Positions 41,780-49,475 of a DNA stretch of 49,475 bases are shown here, one piece after another. The notes under the pieces were generated by a model. It saw nothing but the letters and a program-made list of their open reading frames with translations, did not search any database and was not told the origin of the DNA. How positions within the stretch are numbered: position 1 is the first letter of the stretch; the number at the start of each line of letters is the position of its first letter. This DNA is from Planctomycetota bacterium (lineage in GTDB: Bacteria > Planctomycetota > J058), in assembly GCA_019636275.1 (NCBI GenBank), contig JAHBXY010000058.1:1-49475 (forward strand), in the 5' to 3' direction. The position numbers and the translations under genes were made by a program.

Positions 41780-41871
41780 CTCCGCCGGGGGATCGCGCGC
41801 GGCCCGTCACCCGGAAAGCGCCTGGCAGAGCCGGGCCGATTCGGGTAGCACGGGGCCAGACGGGAGGCTCC

Positions 41872-43170
41872 ATGCAGCGCGACCCCCTCGCGAGCCGCCG
41901 CGAGTTCCTTCAGCTCGGCCTGCTCGGCGGCGTGAGCATCGGCCTGGGCGGCTGGCCGCGCGCGGCGCGGGCGCAGCAGAAGGTCTACGCCACGCGCGAG
42001 GGCCCGGCCCGGCAGGTGATCCAGCTCTTCTTGCCGGGCGGGCTGGCCCACCAGGACAGCTTCGACCCCAAGCCGCACGCGCCGCTCGAGTATCGCGGCG
42101 AGACCGAGGCGATCCCCACGGCGGTCGACGGGCTCCTCTTCAGCCGCCAGCTCGAGCAGACGGCGCAGGTCGCCGACCGCCTGACCGTGTGCCGCGCGAT
42201 GACCCACGACGAGGCGGCCCACGAGCGCGGGGTCCACAACGTGTTCACGGGCTACCGCCCCAGCCCCGCGCTCGTCTACCCGAGCATGGGCAGCGTCGTG
42301 GCCCACCTGCTCGGCGGCCGCGGCAGCCTGCCGCCCTACGTGTGCATCCCGAGCCTGCCCACGACCTACGCCGGGCCGGGCTACCTCAGCTCGTCGTTCG
42401 CGCCGTTCAGCGTCGGCGGCGATCCGGGGGCGCGGAACTTCAAGGTCCGCGACCTCGACCTCCCGGCGGGCGTCGACGCGGACCGCTTCGCGCGCCGCCG
42501 CGAGCTGCTGGCGCGCGTCAACGCGCCCTTCCGCGAGCGGCAGCGCGCCGACGCGGTCGGGGCGATGGATGCGTTCTATGACCAGGCCTACGAGCTCCTC
42601 GACTCGCCCGAGGCGCGCGCGGCCTTCGACCTGTCGAAGGAGCCCGACAAGGTCCGCGACGCCTACGGGCGCGACGCCGCCGGCCAGCGTCTCCTGCTGG
42701 CCCGGCGCCTGGCCGAGGCGGGCGTGCGCTGGACGACCGTGACCTACGGCGGCTGGGACCACCACGACGCGATCTTCCCCGCGCTGCGCCAGCAGCTCCC
42801 GCCGCTCGACCGGGCCTTCGCGGCGCTCATCCGCGACCTCGACGAGCGCGGGCTGCTCGCCTCGACGCTCGTGCTCGTGACGAGCGAGTTCGGCCGCACG
42901 CCCCGCGTCAACCGCACGGGCGGGCGCGACCACTGGCCCAAGGTCTTCAGCACGGTCCTCGCGGGCGGCGGCGTGAAGCGCGGGTTCGTCCTGGGCGCCT
43001 CCGACGCGACCGCCTCCGAGCCGGAGGAGGGGGCGCTCACGGTCGAGGACTGGGCGACGACGATCTACAACCAGGTGGGGATCGTCGCCGACACCGAGCT
43101 CCTCGCGCCGGGCGACCGACCGGTCGAGCTCGTCAAGGACGGCAAGGTCCGCCGGGAGCTGCTGGCCTGA
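41872..43170 (+). CDS. DUF1501 family protein, Tat-secreted
   Basis: A 432-residue DUF1501 protein, a sulfatase-like fold of unknown activity that in planctomycetes is usually paired with DUF1549/DUF1553 cytochromes. It has a Tat signal (SRREFLQLGLLGGVS, cleavage near RARAQQ) and family elements QLFLPGGLAHQDSFDPK, THDEAAHERGVHNVFTGYRPSP, YPSMGSVVAHLLG, YGGWDHHDAIF, TSEFGRTPRVN and GRDHWPKVFSTVLAGGG. The catalytic-like Asp and His residues of alkaline-phosphatase folds (WDHHD, GRDHW) are retained. Ribosome site GGGAGG precedes the ATG. Stop and next ATG share one base (TGATG). Confidence 0.92.
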   Translation: MQRDPLASRREFLQLGLLGGVSIGLGGWPRAARAQQKVYATREGPARQVIQLFLPGGLAHQDSFDPKPHAPLEYRGETEAIPTAVDGLLFSRQLEQTAQVADRLTVCRAMTHDEAAHERGVHNVFTGYRPSPALVYPSMGSVVAHLLGGRGSLPPYVCIPSLPTTYAGPGYLSSSFAPFSVGGDPGARNFKVRDLDLPAGVDADRFARRRELLARVNAPFRERQRADAVGAMDAFYDQAYELLDSPEARAAFDLSKEPDKVRDAYGRDAAGQRLLLARRLAEAGVRWTTVTYGGWDHHDAIFPALRQQLPPLDRAFAALIRDLDERGLLASTLVLVTSEFGRTPRVNRTGGRDHWPKVFSTVLAGGGVKRGFVLGASDATASEPEEGALTVEDWATTIYNQVGIVADTELLAPGDRPVELVKDGKVRRELLA

Positions 43171-45620
43171 TGCGCCGCGCCCTGGCCCTCCTCCTCCTGG
43201 CGCTCGTCGCCCCGCCCGCGCGGGCGGCCTCGCCGCAGCTCGACTCGGTCCTGCCGCGCGGCGGGCAGCGGGGCACGACGGTCGAGGTGACCCTGCGCGG
43301 GCAGCGGCTCGACGACGCCGAGGACCTGGTCTTCTACGCGCCCGGCCTGACGGTCCAGGCCTTCAAGGCCGTCGACGCCCGCACGGCGCGGGCGACGCTC
43401 GCGATCGCCCCCGACTGCGCGCTGGGCGAGCACGCCCTGCGCCTGCGCGGCCGGAGCGGCCTCTCGGAGCTGCGCACCTTCTGGGTCGGCGCCCTGCGGC
43501 AGGTCGCCGAGAAGGAGCCCAACGACGACCCGGCCCAGGCGCAGGCGGTCGGCCTCGAGGTCACGATCGAGGGCGCGATCGGGCCGGGCGACCTCGACGC
43601 GTTCGCCTTCGAGGGCCAGGCCGGCCAGCGGGTCACGGCCGAGGTCGAGGCCATGCGCCTGGGCGGCCCCGTGTTCGACCCGGTCCTCGTCGTCCTCGAC
43701 GCGGCCGGCGCCGTGCTGGCCGAGACCGACGACGCGCCGCTGCTCGGCCAGGACGCGCTGGTGTCCGTCGTCCTGCCGGCGGACGGCCGCTACGTGGTCA
43801 CGGTCCGCGACGCGACGTGGCAGGGCAGCGCCGCCTACCGCTACCGGCTGCACCTGGGCACCTTCCCCCGGCCGGTGGCCGCCTACCCGCCGGGCGGGCG
43901 CCCGGGCGACGAGGAGGCGGCGCTCGAGCTCCTGGGCGACCCGGCGGGGGTGACGAGCGGCCGCTTCGTCCTCCCCGGGCCGGGCGCCGACGGGCAGGCG
44001 GGTCTCTTCGTCGAGGACGCGCGCGGCGTGACGCCGAGCCCCCTGCCGCTGCGCGTGTCCGACCTGCCCGTGGCCCTGGAGGTCGAGCCCAACGACCGGC
44101 GGCGCGCCACGGAGGTCACGGTCCCGGCGGCGCTCCACGGCCGCCTCGAGGCCCCGGGCGACCAGGACTGGTTCCGCTTCGAGGCGAAGAAGGGCGAGCG
44201 GCTGCGCCTGCGGGCCTTCGCCCGGGCGCTCGGCTCGCCGCTCGACCCCGTGCTCGACGTCTACGTGGCGGGCGGGCGGCACCTCGCCGGCAACGACGAC
44301 GCGCAGGGCCGCCCCGACAGCGACCTGACGGTCGTGATCCCCGACGACGGCCGCTACGAGCTGCGCGTGCGCGACTTCCTCGAGCGCGGCGGGCCGACCC
44401 ACGTCTACTGCGTCGAGGTCGCGCCGACGGCGCCGGCGCTGACGCTGGACCTGGCGACCTACGGGCGCAACTCCCAGGCGCGAAACGCCCTGGCCGTGCC
44501 GGCCGGCAACCGCATGGCCGTCCTCGTGCGCGTCGGCCGCGAGGCCGCGCCCGGGGCGGTGGCGGTCGACCTCGCCGGCCTGCCGGCCGAGGTGGCGAGC
44601 GTGCACACGGCCGTGTGCGCGGCCGAGATCGGCACGGTCCCCGTCGTCGTCGAGGCGGCGGCGGACGCCCCGCGCGGCGCCTGGCTGGCGGCGGTCGAGG
44701 GGTGGTCCGTGCCGCGCCCGGCCGTCCGCGGCGGGCTCCAGCAGACGATCCCGCTCGTGTTCGGCGCGCCGAACAACGCCGTCTACTGGACGCGCACGGT
44801 CGACCGCCTGGCCGTGGCCGTCGGCGAGCCGGCCCCGTTCCGCGTGCGCCTGGTCGCGCCGCGGGCGCCGCTCGTGCGCAACGGCGCGGCCGACCTGACC
44901 GTCGTCGTCGAGCGCGACGAGGGCTTCGCGCAGCCCGTCTTCCTCTCGCTCCTGCAGGACTCGCCGGGCACCGGCTCGCGCAAGGACGTGCGCGTCGAGC
45001 CGGGCAAGGACCGGGCGACGATCCACGTGACCGCCAACGGCCAGGCGGCGCTCGGCCAGTGGCCGCTCGTCGTCGTGGCCCGCGCCGACGTGAAGGGCGA
45101 GCTGTGGGTCTCGAGCCAGCTCGCGACGCTGGAGGTCGCCGCCCCGGCCGTGCGCCTGACCCTCGCGCGCGCCACGGGCGAGCAGGGGGCCGTGGCCGAG
45201 GTCGCGGCCGAGGTCCACGTCGACCGGCCGTTCGAGGGCGAGGCCACGGCGCACCTGATCGGGCTGCCCCCGCACTGCGCCGCGCCGCCGGTCACGTTCA
45301 CGGCGGACGCGAGGGCCCTGCGCTTCCAGGTGACCGTCGGCCCGCAGGCGCGCGTCGGCCGGCACCGCAACCTGTTCTGCCAGGTGCTCGTCCCGCAGGG
45401 CGGTGAGCAGGTCGTGCACCACCAGGGCCACGGCGGCGAACTGCGCGTCGACCCGCCGGCGCCCGCGGCCAGCGCGCCGCCGCCGCCCCCACCGCCGACC
45501 ACCGGCCGGCCGCTGAGCCGGCTCGAGCAGCTCCGGGCCGAGCACGCCGCCCGCAAGGCGGCCAGCACGGCCGGAGCCAGCCCCGGCTCCACCCCCGGCA
45601 CCATCGAGGAGGCGCCGTGA
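43170..45620 (+). CDS. Secreted protein with IPT/TIG-like and two PPC domains
   Basis: The protein (816 residues) has a signal peptide (LLLLALVAPPARA), a TIG-like beta domain (about 25-108: LDSVLPRGGQRGTTVEVTLRG), a first pre-peptidase C-terminal (PPC) domain (about 112-232, EKEPNDDPAQAQAV) and a second (about 305-415, LEVEPNDRRRATEV), each with the EPND opening and GRYVVTV/GRYELRV ending. The C-terminal half is beta-sandwich sequence, then Pro-rich and a helical end (LSRLEQLRAEHAARKAA). No protease domain exists, so it is probably an adhesion or scaffold protein partnering the DUF1501 and DUF1553 products. Translationally coupled at both ends. Confidence 0.85.
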   Translation: MRRALALLLLALVAPPARAASPQLDSVLPRGGQRGTTVEVTLRGQRLDDAEDLVFYAPGLTVQAFKAVDARTARATLAIAPDCALGEHALRLRGRSGLSELRTFWVGALRQVAEKEPNDDPAQAQAVGLEVTIEGAIGPGDLDAFAFEGQAGQRVTAEVEAMRLGGPVFDPVLVVLDAAGAVLAETDDAPLLGQDALVSVVLPADGRYVVTVRDATWQGSAAYRYRLHLGTFPRPVAAYPPGGRPGDEEAALELLGDPAGVTSGRFVLPGPGADGQAGLFVEDARGVTPSPLPLRVSDLPVALEVEPNDRRRATEVTVPAALHGRLEAPGDQDWFRFEAKKGERLRLRAFARALGSPLDPVLDVYVAGGRHLAGNDDAQGRPDSDLTVVIPDDGRYELRVRDFLERGGPTHVYCVEVAPTAPALTLDLATYGRNSQARNALAVPAGNRMAVLVRVGREAAPGAVAVDLAGLPAEVASVHTAVCAAEIGTVPVVVEAAADAPRGAWLAAVEGWSVPRPAVRGGLQQTIPLVFGAPNNAVYWTRTVDRLAVAVGEPAPFRVRLVAPRAPLVRNGAADLTVVVERDEGFAQPVFLSLLQDSPGTGSRKDVRVEPGKDRATIHVTANGQAALGQWPLVVVARADVKGELWVSSQLATLEVAAPAVRLTLARATGEQGAVAEVAAEVHVDRPFEGEATAHLIGLPPHCAAPPVTFTADARALRFQVTVGPQARVGRHRNLFCQVLVPQGGEQVVHHQGHGGELRVDPPAPAASAPPPPPPPTTGRPLSRLEQLRAEHAARKAASTAGASPGSTPGTIEEAP

Positions 45621-48106
45621 GGACCCTGCCGCTCCTGTCGACCCTCGTCCTCGCCGCCCACCTCGCGGCGGCCGGCCCCGCCTGGGCCGACCCCGACGAC
45701 GGGCTCCCGCCGGCGTCGCCGGCGCCGGTGACGAGCGTCACCGGGCTCGCCGTCTACCCGGGCGTCTTGCGCCTCGACGACCAGGCCGACCGCGTGGGGC
45801 TGGTCGTGCAGGCCACGCTGGGCGACGGCACGACGCGCGACGTCACGGCCGAGGCGTCGCTGACCGTGGCCGACGCGGCCGTGGCCGCCGTCGAGTCGGG
45901 GGCGGTGCTCGCCCCGCGGGCCGACGGCCAGACGACGCTCGTCGTCCGCCACGCCGGGCAGCGGCGCGAGGTCGCGGTCGAGGTCCGCGGCGCCGCGCGG
46001 CCGCGGCAGGTGAGCTTCGGCAACGACGTGCTGCCCGTGATCACCCGCGCCGGCTGCAACACGGGGAGCTGCCACGGCGCCTCGCGCGGCAAGGACGGCT
46101 TCGCCCTGTCGCTCTTCGGCTACGACCCGGCCGGCGACCACCACCGGATCACGCGCGAGCAGGTGGGGCGGCGCATCAACCTGGCCCTGCCCGAGGAGAG
46201 CCTCCTCCTGCGCAAGGCCACGGGCGACGTGCGCCACACCGGCGGCGGGCTGATCGACCCCGGCGGGCGCCTCCACCGCACCCTCGTGGCGTGGCTGCAG
46301 GCGGGCGCGCCGGCCGACCCCGCCGACCTGCCGGCGCTCGTGGGCCTCGAGCTCCGGCCCGAGCAGACGGTGCTGATCGTGCCGGCGGACGGCGCGCCGG
46401 CGCCCGGCCAGCGGCTGTCGGTGCGCGCCGTCTACGGCGACGGCGCCGACCGCGACGTGACCGCGCTCACGGCCCTCGGCTCGTCGGACGCGTCGGTCGC
46501 GCGCGTGGGCGACGACGGCGTCGTCGTCGCCGGCGGCCGCCCGGGCGAGGCCTGGATCACGGCCCGCTTCGGCGACAAGGTCGTCGCCGCGCAGGTGCTC
46601 GTCGTCCCCGACGACCCCGGCTTCACGCTGACCGAGCCCGACGACCACGAGGTCGACCGCCTCATCCACGAGAAGCTGCGCCGCCTGCGCCTCCCGCCGG
46701 CGCCCCCGTGCGACGACGCGACCTTCCTGCGCCGCGTGACGCTCGACCTCGCCGGGCGCCTGCCAACGCCGGCCGAGGTCGAGGCGTTCGTCGCCGACGC
46801 CGACCCGGGCAAGCGCGCGGCGCTCGTCGACCGGCTCCTCGCCGACCCGGCCTTCGTGCGCCTGTGGACCATGCTCTGGGCCGAGAAGCTGCTCGTGCGC
46901 TCGGACAACCGCGTCAGCCCCAAGGCGGCGCTGGGCTACGCGCGCTGGCTGCAGGAGCGGGTCGCCGCCGGCGTGCCGCTCGACGCGCTGGTGCGCGAGC
47001 TGCTCACGGCGACGGGCGGGACGCTCGACACGCCGCCGACGAACTACTTCCACGCCGAGGAGGACACGAAGCAGCTCGCCGAGAACACGGCGCAGGCGTT
47101 CCTCGGCATCCGCCTGCAATGCGCGCAGTGCCACAACCACCCGTTCGACCGCTGGACCCAGGACGACTACTACGGCTTCGCCGCCTTCTTCGCCCGCGTC
47201 GGCCGCAAGCCCGGCGGCGACCCGCGCGAGCGGATCGTGTTCAACCGCGGCGGCGGCGAGCTGAACCACCCGGTCACGGGCAAGCCGGCCGCGCCGCGCT
47301 TCCTCGGCGGCGAGGAGCCCGACCTGCGCGGCAAGGAGCGGCGCGAGGCGCTCGCGGCGTGGATCACCGCGCCCGACAACCCCTGGTTCGCGCGCAACGC
47401 GGCCAACATGATGTGGGCGCACCTGTTCGGGCAGGGGATCGTCGACGAGCCCGACGACGTGCGCGTCTCGAACCCGCCCTCGAACCCGGCGCTCCTCGAC
47501 GCGCTGGCCGAGCGGCTGCGCGCGTCGGGCTACGACGTGAAGGGCCTCGTGCGGCACATCGCCACGTCGCGCGCCTACCAGCGGGCGACGCTCGGCGGCC
47601 ACGACGACGACCCCGGCGCCGAGCGCAACCTCGCGCGCGCCCACGTGCGGCGCCTGCGCGCCGAGGTGCTCCTCGACGCGATCGCGCAGGCCACCGGCGC
47701 GCCGCTCGAGCTGCGCGGCCTGCCGAAGGGCGCGCCGGCCGTGCAGATCCCCGACGGGGCCACGACGACCGACTTCCTGACCACCTTCGGCCGCAGCGCG
47801 CGCGAGAGCGTGTGCGCCTGCGAGGTGCGGACGACGCCGAACCTGGGCCAGGCCCTGCACCTGCTCAACGGCGACACGGTCAACGGCAAGATCCGCCAGG
47901 GAAAGGTCGTCCCGGGCCTCCTGGCCGAAGTGAAGGAGCCGGCCCTGGTCGTGCGTGGGCTGTACCTGCGCACGCTCTCGCGGCCGCCGACCGAGGCCGA
48001 GGTCGCGGCGGCGCTGACGCTCCTCCCGGCGGGCGACCCGACGCCGGCGCTCGAGGACCTGCTCTGGGCGCTCCTGAACTCGCGCGAGTTCCTCTTCAAC
48101 CACTGA
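45617..48106 (+). CDS. DUF1549/DUF1553 planctomycete cytochrome-type protein with Big2-like domains
   Basis: An 829-residue secreted protein (signal to about residue 25). Two bacterial Ig-like domains (about 38-125, 232-330: LAVYPGVLRLDDQADRVGL and RDVTALTALGSSDASVARV) flank a region with CNTGSCHGASRGKDGF, a haem- or metal-type motif common in these proteins. DUF1549 follows (DDATFLRRVTLDLAGRLPTPAEVEAF, RLWTMLWAEKLLV, CAQCHNHPFDRWTQDDYY) and DUF1553 ends it (NPWFARNAANMMWAHLFGQGIVDEPDDVR, LRAEVLLDAI, LHLLNGDTVN, LYLRTLSRPPTEAE, LLWALLNSREFLFNH). Activity unknown; often near sulfatases or polysaccharide genes. GTG 45617 overlaps the preceding stop. Confidence 0.92.
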   Translation: MRTLPLLSTLVLAAHLAAAGPAWADPDDGLPPASPAPVTSVTGLAVYPGVLRLDDQADRVGLVVQATLGDGTTRDVTAEASLTVADAAVAAVESGAVLAPRADGQTTLVVRHAGQRREVAVEVRGAARPRQVSFGNDVLPVITRAGCNTGSCHGASRGKDGFALSLFGYDPAGDHHRITREQVGRRINLALPEESLLLRKATGDVRHTGGGLIDPGGRLHRTLVAWLQAGAPADPADLPALVGLELRPEQTVLIVPADGAPAPGQRLSVRAVYGDGADRDVTALTALGSSDASVARVGDDGVVVAGGRPGEAWITARFGDKVVAAQVLVVPDDPGFTLTEPDDHEVDRLIHEKLRRLRLPPAPPCDDATFLRRVTLDLAGRLPTPAEVEAFVADADPGKRAALVDRLLADPAFVRLWTMLWAEKLLVRSDNRVSPKAALGYARWLQERVAAGVPLDALVRELLTATGGTLDTPPTNYFHAEEDTKQLAENTAQAFLGIRLQCAQCHNHPFDRWTQDDYYGFAAFFARVGRKPGGDPRERIVFNRGGGELNHPVTGKPAAPRFLGGEEPDLRGKERREALAAWITAPDNPWFARNAANMMWAHLFGQGIVDEPDDVRVSNPPSNPALLDALAERLRASGYDVKGLVRHIATSRAYQRATLGGHDDDPGAERNLARAHVRRLRAEVLLDAIAQATGAPLELRGLPKGAPAVQIPDGATTTDFLTTFGRSARESVCACEVRTTPNLGQALHLLNGDTVNGKIRQGKVVPGLLAEVKEPALVVRGLYLRTLSRPPTEAEVAAALTLLPAGDPTPALEDLLWALLNSREFLFNH

Positions 48107-48112
48107 AGGCCC

Positions 48113-49475
48113 ATGCGACCGACGCGACCGACGACCGCCTCGCTCCTCCTCGCCTGCGCGCTCCTGGGCGGCGCCGCGCGCGCCGACGAGCCCCGGGTCA
48201 CGTGGGCCGACCACGTGGCGCCGATCATGGAGCAGGCCTGCACCTACTGCCACGACGCCGGCTCCCCCAGCGGCGGCCTCGACCTGACGAGCTACTCGGC
48301 GGCCATGTCGGGCGGCGGCTCGGGCGCCGTGATCGCGCCCGGCGACCCCGGGGCCAGCCGCCTGTTCCGGATGGTCACGCGGGCCGAGACGCCCTTCATG
48401 CCAGACGACGGGTCGGAGCTCTCGCCCGACGACGTGGCCACGCTGCGGCGCTGGATCGCGCAGGGCGCGCTCGAGACCTCGTCGAGCCCCGCGCCCGCGC
48501 GCCGGCGGGCGCCGGCGGCGGTGGCCGCCGAGGTGCGCCCGCTCGGCGACGCCGTGCTCCCGGCGCCGCTGCCGCTCGCGGCGCGCACCGACGCGGCCCG
48601 GCCGGCCTCGGTCCTGGCCCTGGCCGCCAGCCCGACTGCGCCGCTCCTGGCGGTCGCCGGCCACCGCGAGGTCCTGCTCTACGACGGCGCGGGGCTGGGG
48701 CTCCTGGGCGTCCTGCCCTTCCCGGCCGGCGGGGTGCACGCCCTGCGCTTCACGCCCGACGGGCGGCTGCTCCTGGCGGCCGGCGGCGACGGCGCGGCGC
48801 GCGGGAGCGCCGTCGTGTTCGAGGTCGCGACCGGGCTCGTGCGCGCGCGCGTCGACGACGCGCGCGACGCGTTCCTCGCGGCCGACCTGCGCGAGGACCA
48901 CACGCTCCTGGCGGTCGGCGGGCCCTTGCGCGTGGTCGACGTCTACCGGGTGGCCACGGGCGAGCGCGCCTACCGCCTCGAAGGCCACACGAACTGGATC
49001 ACGGCCGTGGCGTTCAGCCCCGACGGCGCGCTGCTGGCGACCGGCGACCGCGCCGGCGGCGTGACGCTCTGGGAGGCCGAGACGGGGCGCGAGTACCTGG
49101 ACCTCGAGGCGCACGGCGCGGCGGTCACGGCGATCGCCTGGCGCCGCGACGGCGACCTCCTCTGCACGTCGACGGCCGCCGGCCAGCTCCGCTTGTTCCA
49201 GGCGCAGGACGGCAAGAAGGTCAAGGAGTGGGCGGCGCATCCGGGCGGCGCGCAGGCGGTGACCTTCTCGCCCGACGGGCGCCTGGTCTCGACCGGGCGC
49301 GACGCCGCCGTGGCCCTGTGGAAGCCCGACGGCGCGGCCGAGCGGCGCGTGGGCGGCCTGCCCGAGCTGGGCCTCGCCGTCGCGGTCGCCGCCGACGCCG
49401 GCCGGGCCTTCGCGGGCGACCTCGCCGGCGGGGTCCACACCTGGGGCCTGGCCGACGCGGCCGCCGTGCCCTCGG
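48113..49475 (+). CDS. Cytochrome c (planctomycete type) fused to WD40 repeats, truncated by window end
   Basis: The gene starts at ATG 48113, 6 bp after the DUF1553 gene, and is still open at the window edge (454 codons seen). After a signal peptide (LLLACALLGGAARA) comes a PSCyt1-type haem domain with CTYCH (about residues 43-47), APGDPGASRLF and MPDDGSELSPDDVATLRRWIAQGA. A Pro/Ala linker leads to WD40 repeats: LRFTPDGRLLLAAGG, VAFSPDGALLATGDRAGGVTLWEAETG, IAWRRDGDLLCTSTAAGQLRLFQ, VTFSPDGRLVSTGRDAAVALW. This fusion is characteristic of planctomycete DUF1549/DUF1553 clusters. The real end lies beyond the window. Confidence 0.9.
   Translation, partial: MRPTRPTTASLLLACALLGGAARADEPRVTWADHVAPIMEQACTYCHDAGSPSGGLDLTSYSAAMSGGGSGAVIAPGDPGASRLFRMVTRAETPFMPDDGSELSPDDVATLRRWIAQGALETSSSPAPARRRAPAAVAAEVRPLGDAVLPAPLPLAARTDAARPASVLALAASPTAPLLAVAGHREVLLYDGAGLGLLGVLPFPAGGVHALRFTPDGRLLLAAGGDGAARGSAVVFEVATGLVRARVDDARDAFLAADLREDHTLLAVGGPLRVVDVYRVATGERAYRLEGHTNWITAVAFSPDGALLATGDRAGGVTLWEAETGREYLDLEAHGAAVTAIAWRRDGDLLCTSTAAGQLRLFQAQDGKKVKEWAAHPGGAQAVTFSPDGRLVSTGRDAAVALWKPDGAAERRVGGLPELGLAVAVAADAGRAFAGDLAGGVHTWGLADAAAVPS

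Noticed and set aside
44783..49438. 1551-codon open frame on the minus strand opposite the DUF1553 and cytochrome genes
   Set aside because: Composition is Arg/Ala/Gly/Val-rich without any domain; it mirrors strong planctomycete genes on the other strand. An artefact of very high GC, as are 24172-27006 (-), 30351-32078 (+), 43065-45545 (-) and similar frames.

Overview
The window looks like chromosomal DNA from a very GC-rich member of the Planctomycetota (G+C by eye well above 70%). The pointers are a DUF1501 / DUF1549-DUF1553 / PPC-domain / cytochrome-WD40 cluster at the right end, two Hanks-type kinases with large extracytoplasmic tails, and many lipoproteins and Tat-secreted redox enzymes. 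The assignment rests on gene content only; no rRNA or tRNA gene was found. Genes are dense, often overlap by 4 bp (ATGA or GTGA), and use GTG and TTG starts freely. Because of the base composition, long antisense ORFs are everywhere and are not genes.

Left part (1-14.6 kb): an RNB exoribonuclease (-); then a + strand redox operon with a zinc-ribbon/WD40 protein split by a frameshift, a Tat-exported sulfite-oxidase-type molybdoenzyme and a diheme cytochrome c lipoprotein. RsgA (-) follows, then a 570-bp non-coding stretch with a 19-codon signal-peptide ORF and a perfect hairpin. Next come a zinc alcohol dehydrogenase, a response regulator fused to a photoactive-yellow-protein-like domain, a transmembrane Ser/Thr kinase, a small membrane protein, a HutD-like protein, an Mpo1-like membrane protein, a secreted Pro-Ala-Thr-Gln repeat protein and a DUF1330 protein.

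Middle part (14.6-24.0 kb) is a nearly unbroken minus-strand run: HigB-HigA-type toxin-antitoxin genes and an overlapping membrane-protein gene, then two GNAT-like genes, a GH3-family acyl-adenylating enzyme, a sterol-desaturase-type di-iron hydroxylase, an MMPL/RND exporter, a carboxymuconolactone-decarboxylase (AhpD-like) peroxidase and a secreted protein. The peroxidase gene has an in-frame TGA exactly where the second Cys of the CxxC active site belongs, followed by a hairpin with bacterial SECIS geometry: it is most likely a CxxU selenoprotein.

Right part (24.2-49.5 kb): an RnfD-like membrane domain fused to VCBS repeats and an ASPIC/UnbV domain, in an operon with a membrane protein and a Rieske oxygenase; three lipoproteins; a second kinase facing a tandem double glutaminase whose second half has lost catalytic residues; a secreted protein; a Cys glutathione peroxidase flanked by large inverted-repeat structures; a HEAT-repeat protein; a polytopic membrane protein facing an EptA-like transferase; a Bor-like lipoprotein; and the planctomycete-type DUF1501-PPC-DUF1553-cytochrome/WD40 operon, cut by the window end.

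Several first genes lack a ribosome binding site and instead carry a -10-like TANNNT hexamer 6-7 nt before the start codon, which suggests leaderless transcripts alongside Shine-Dalgarno-led genes.
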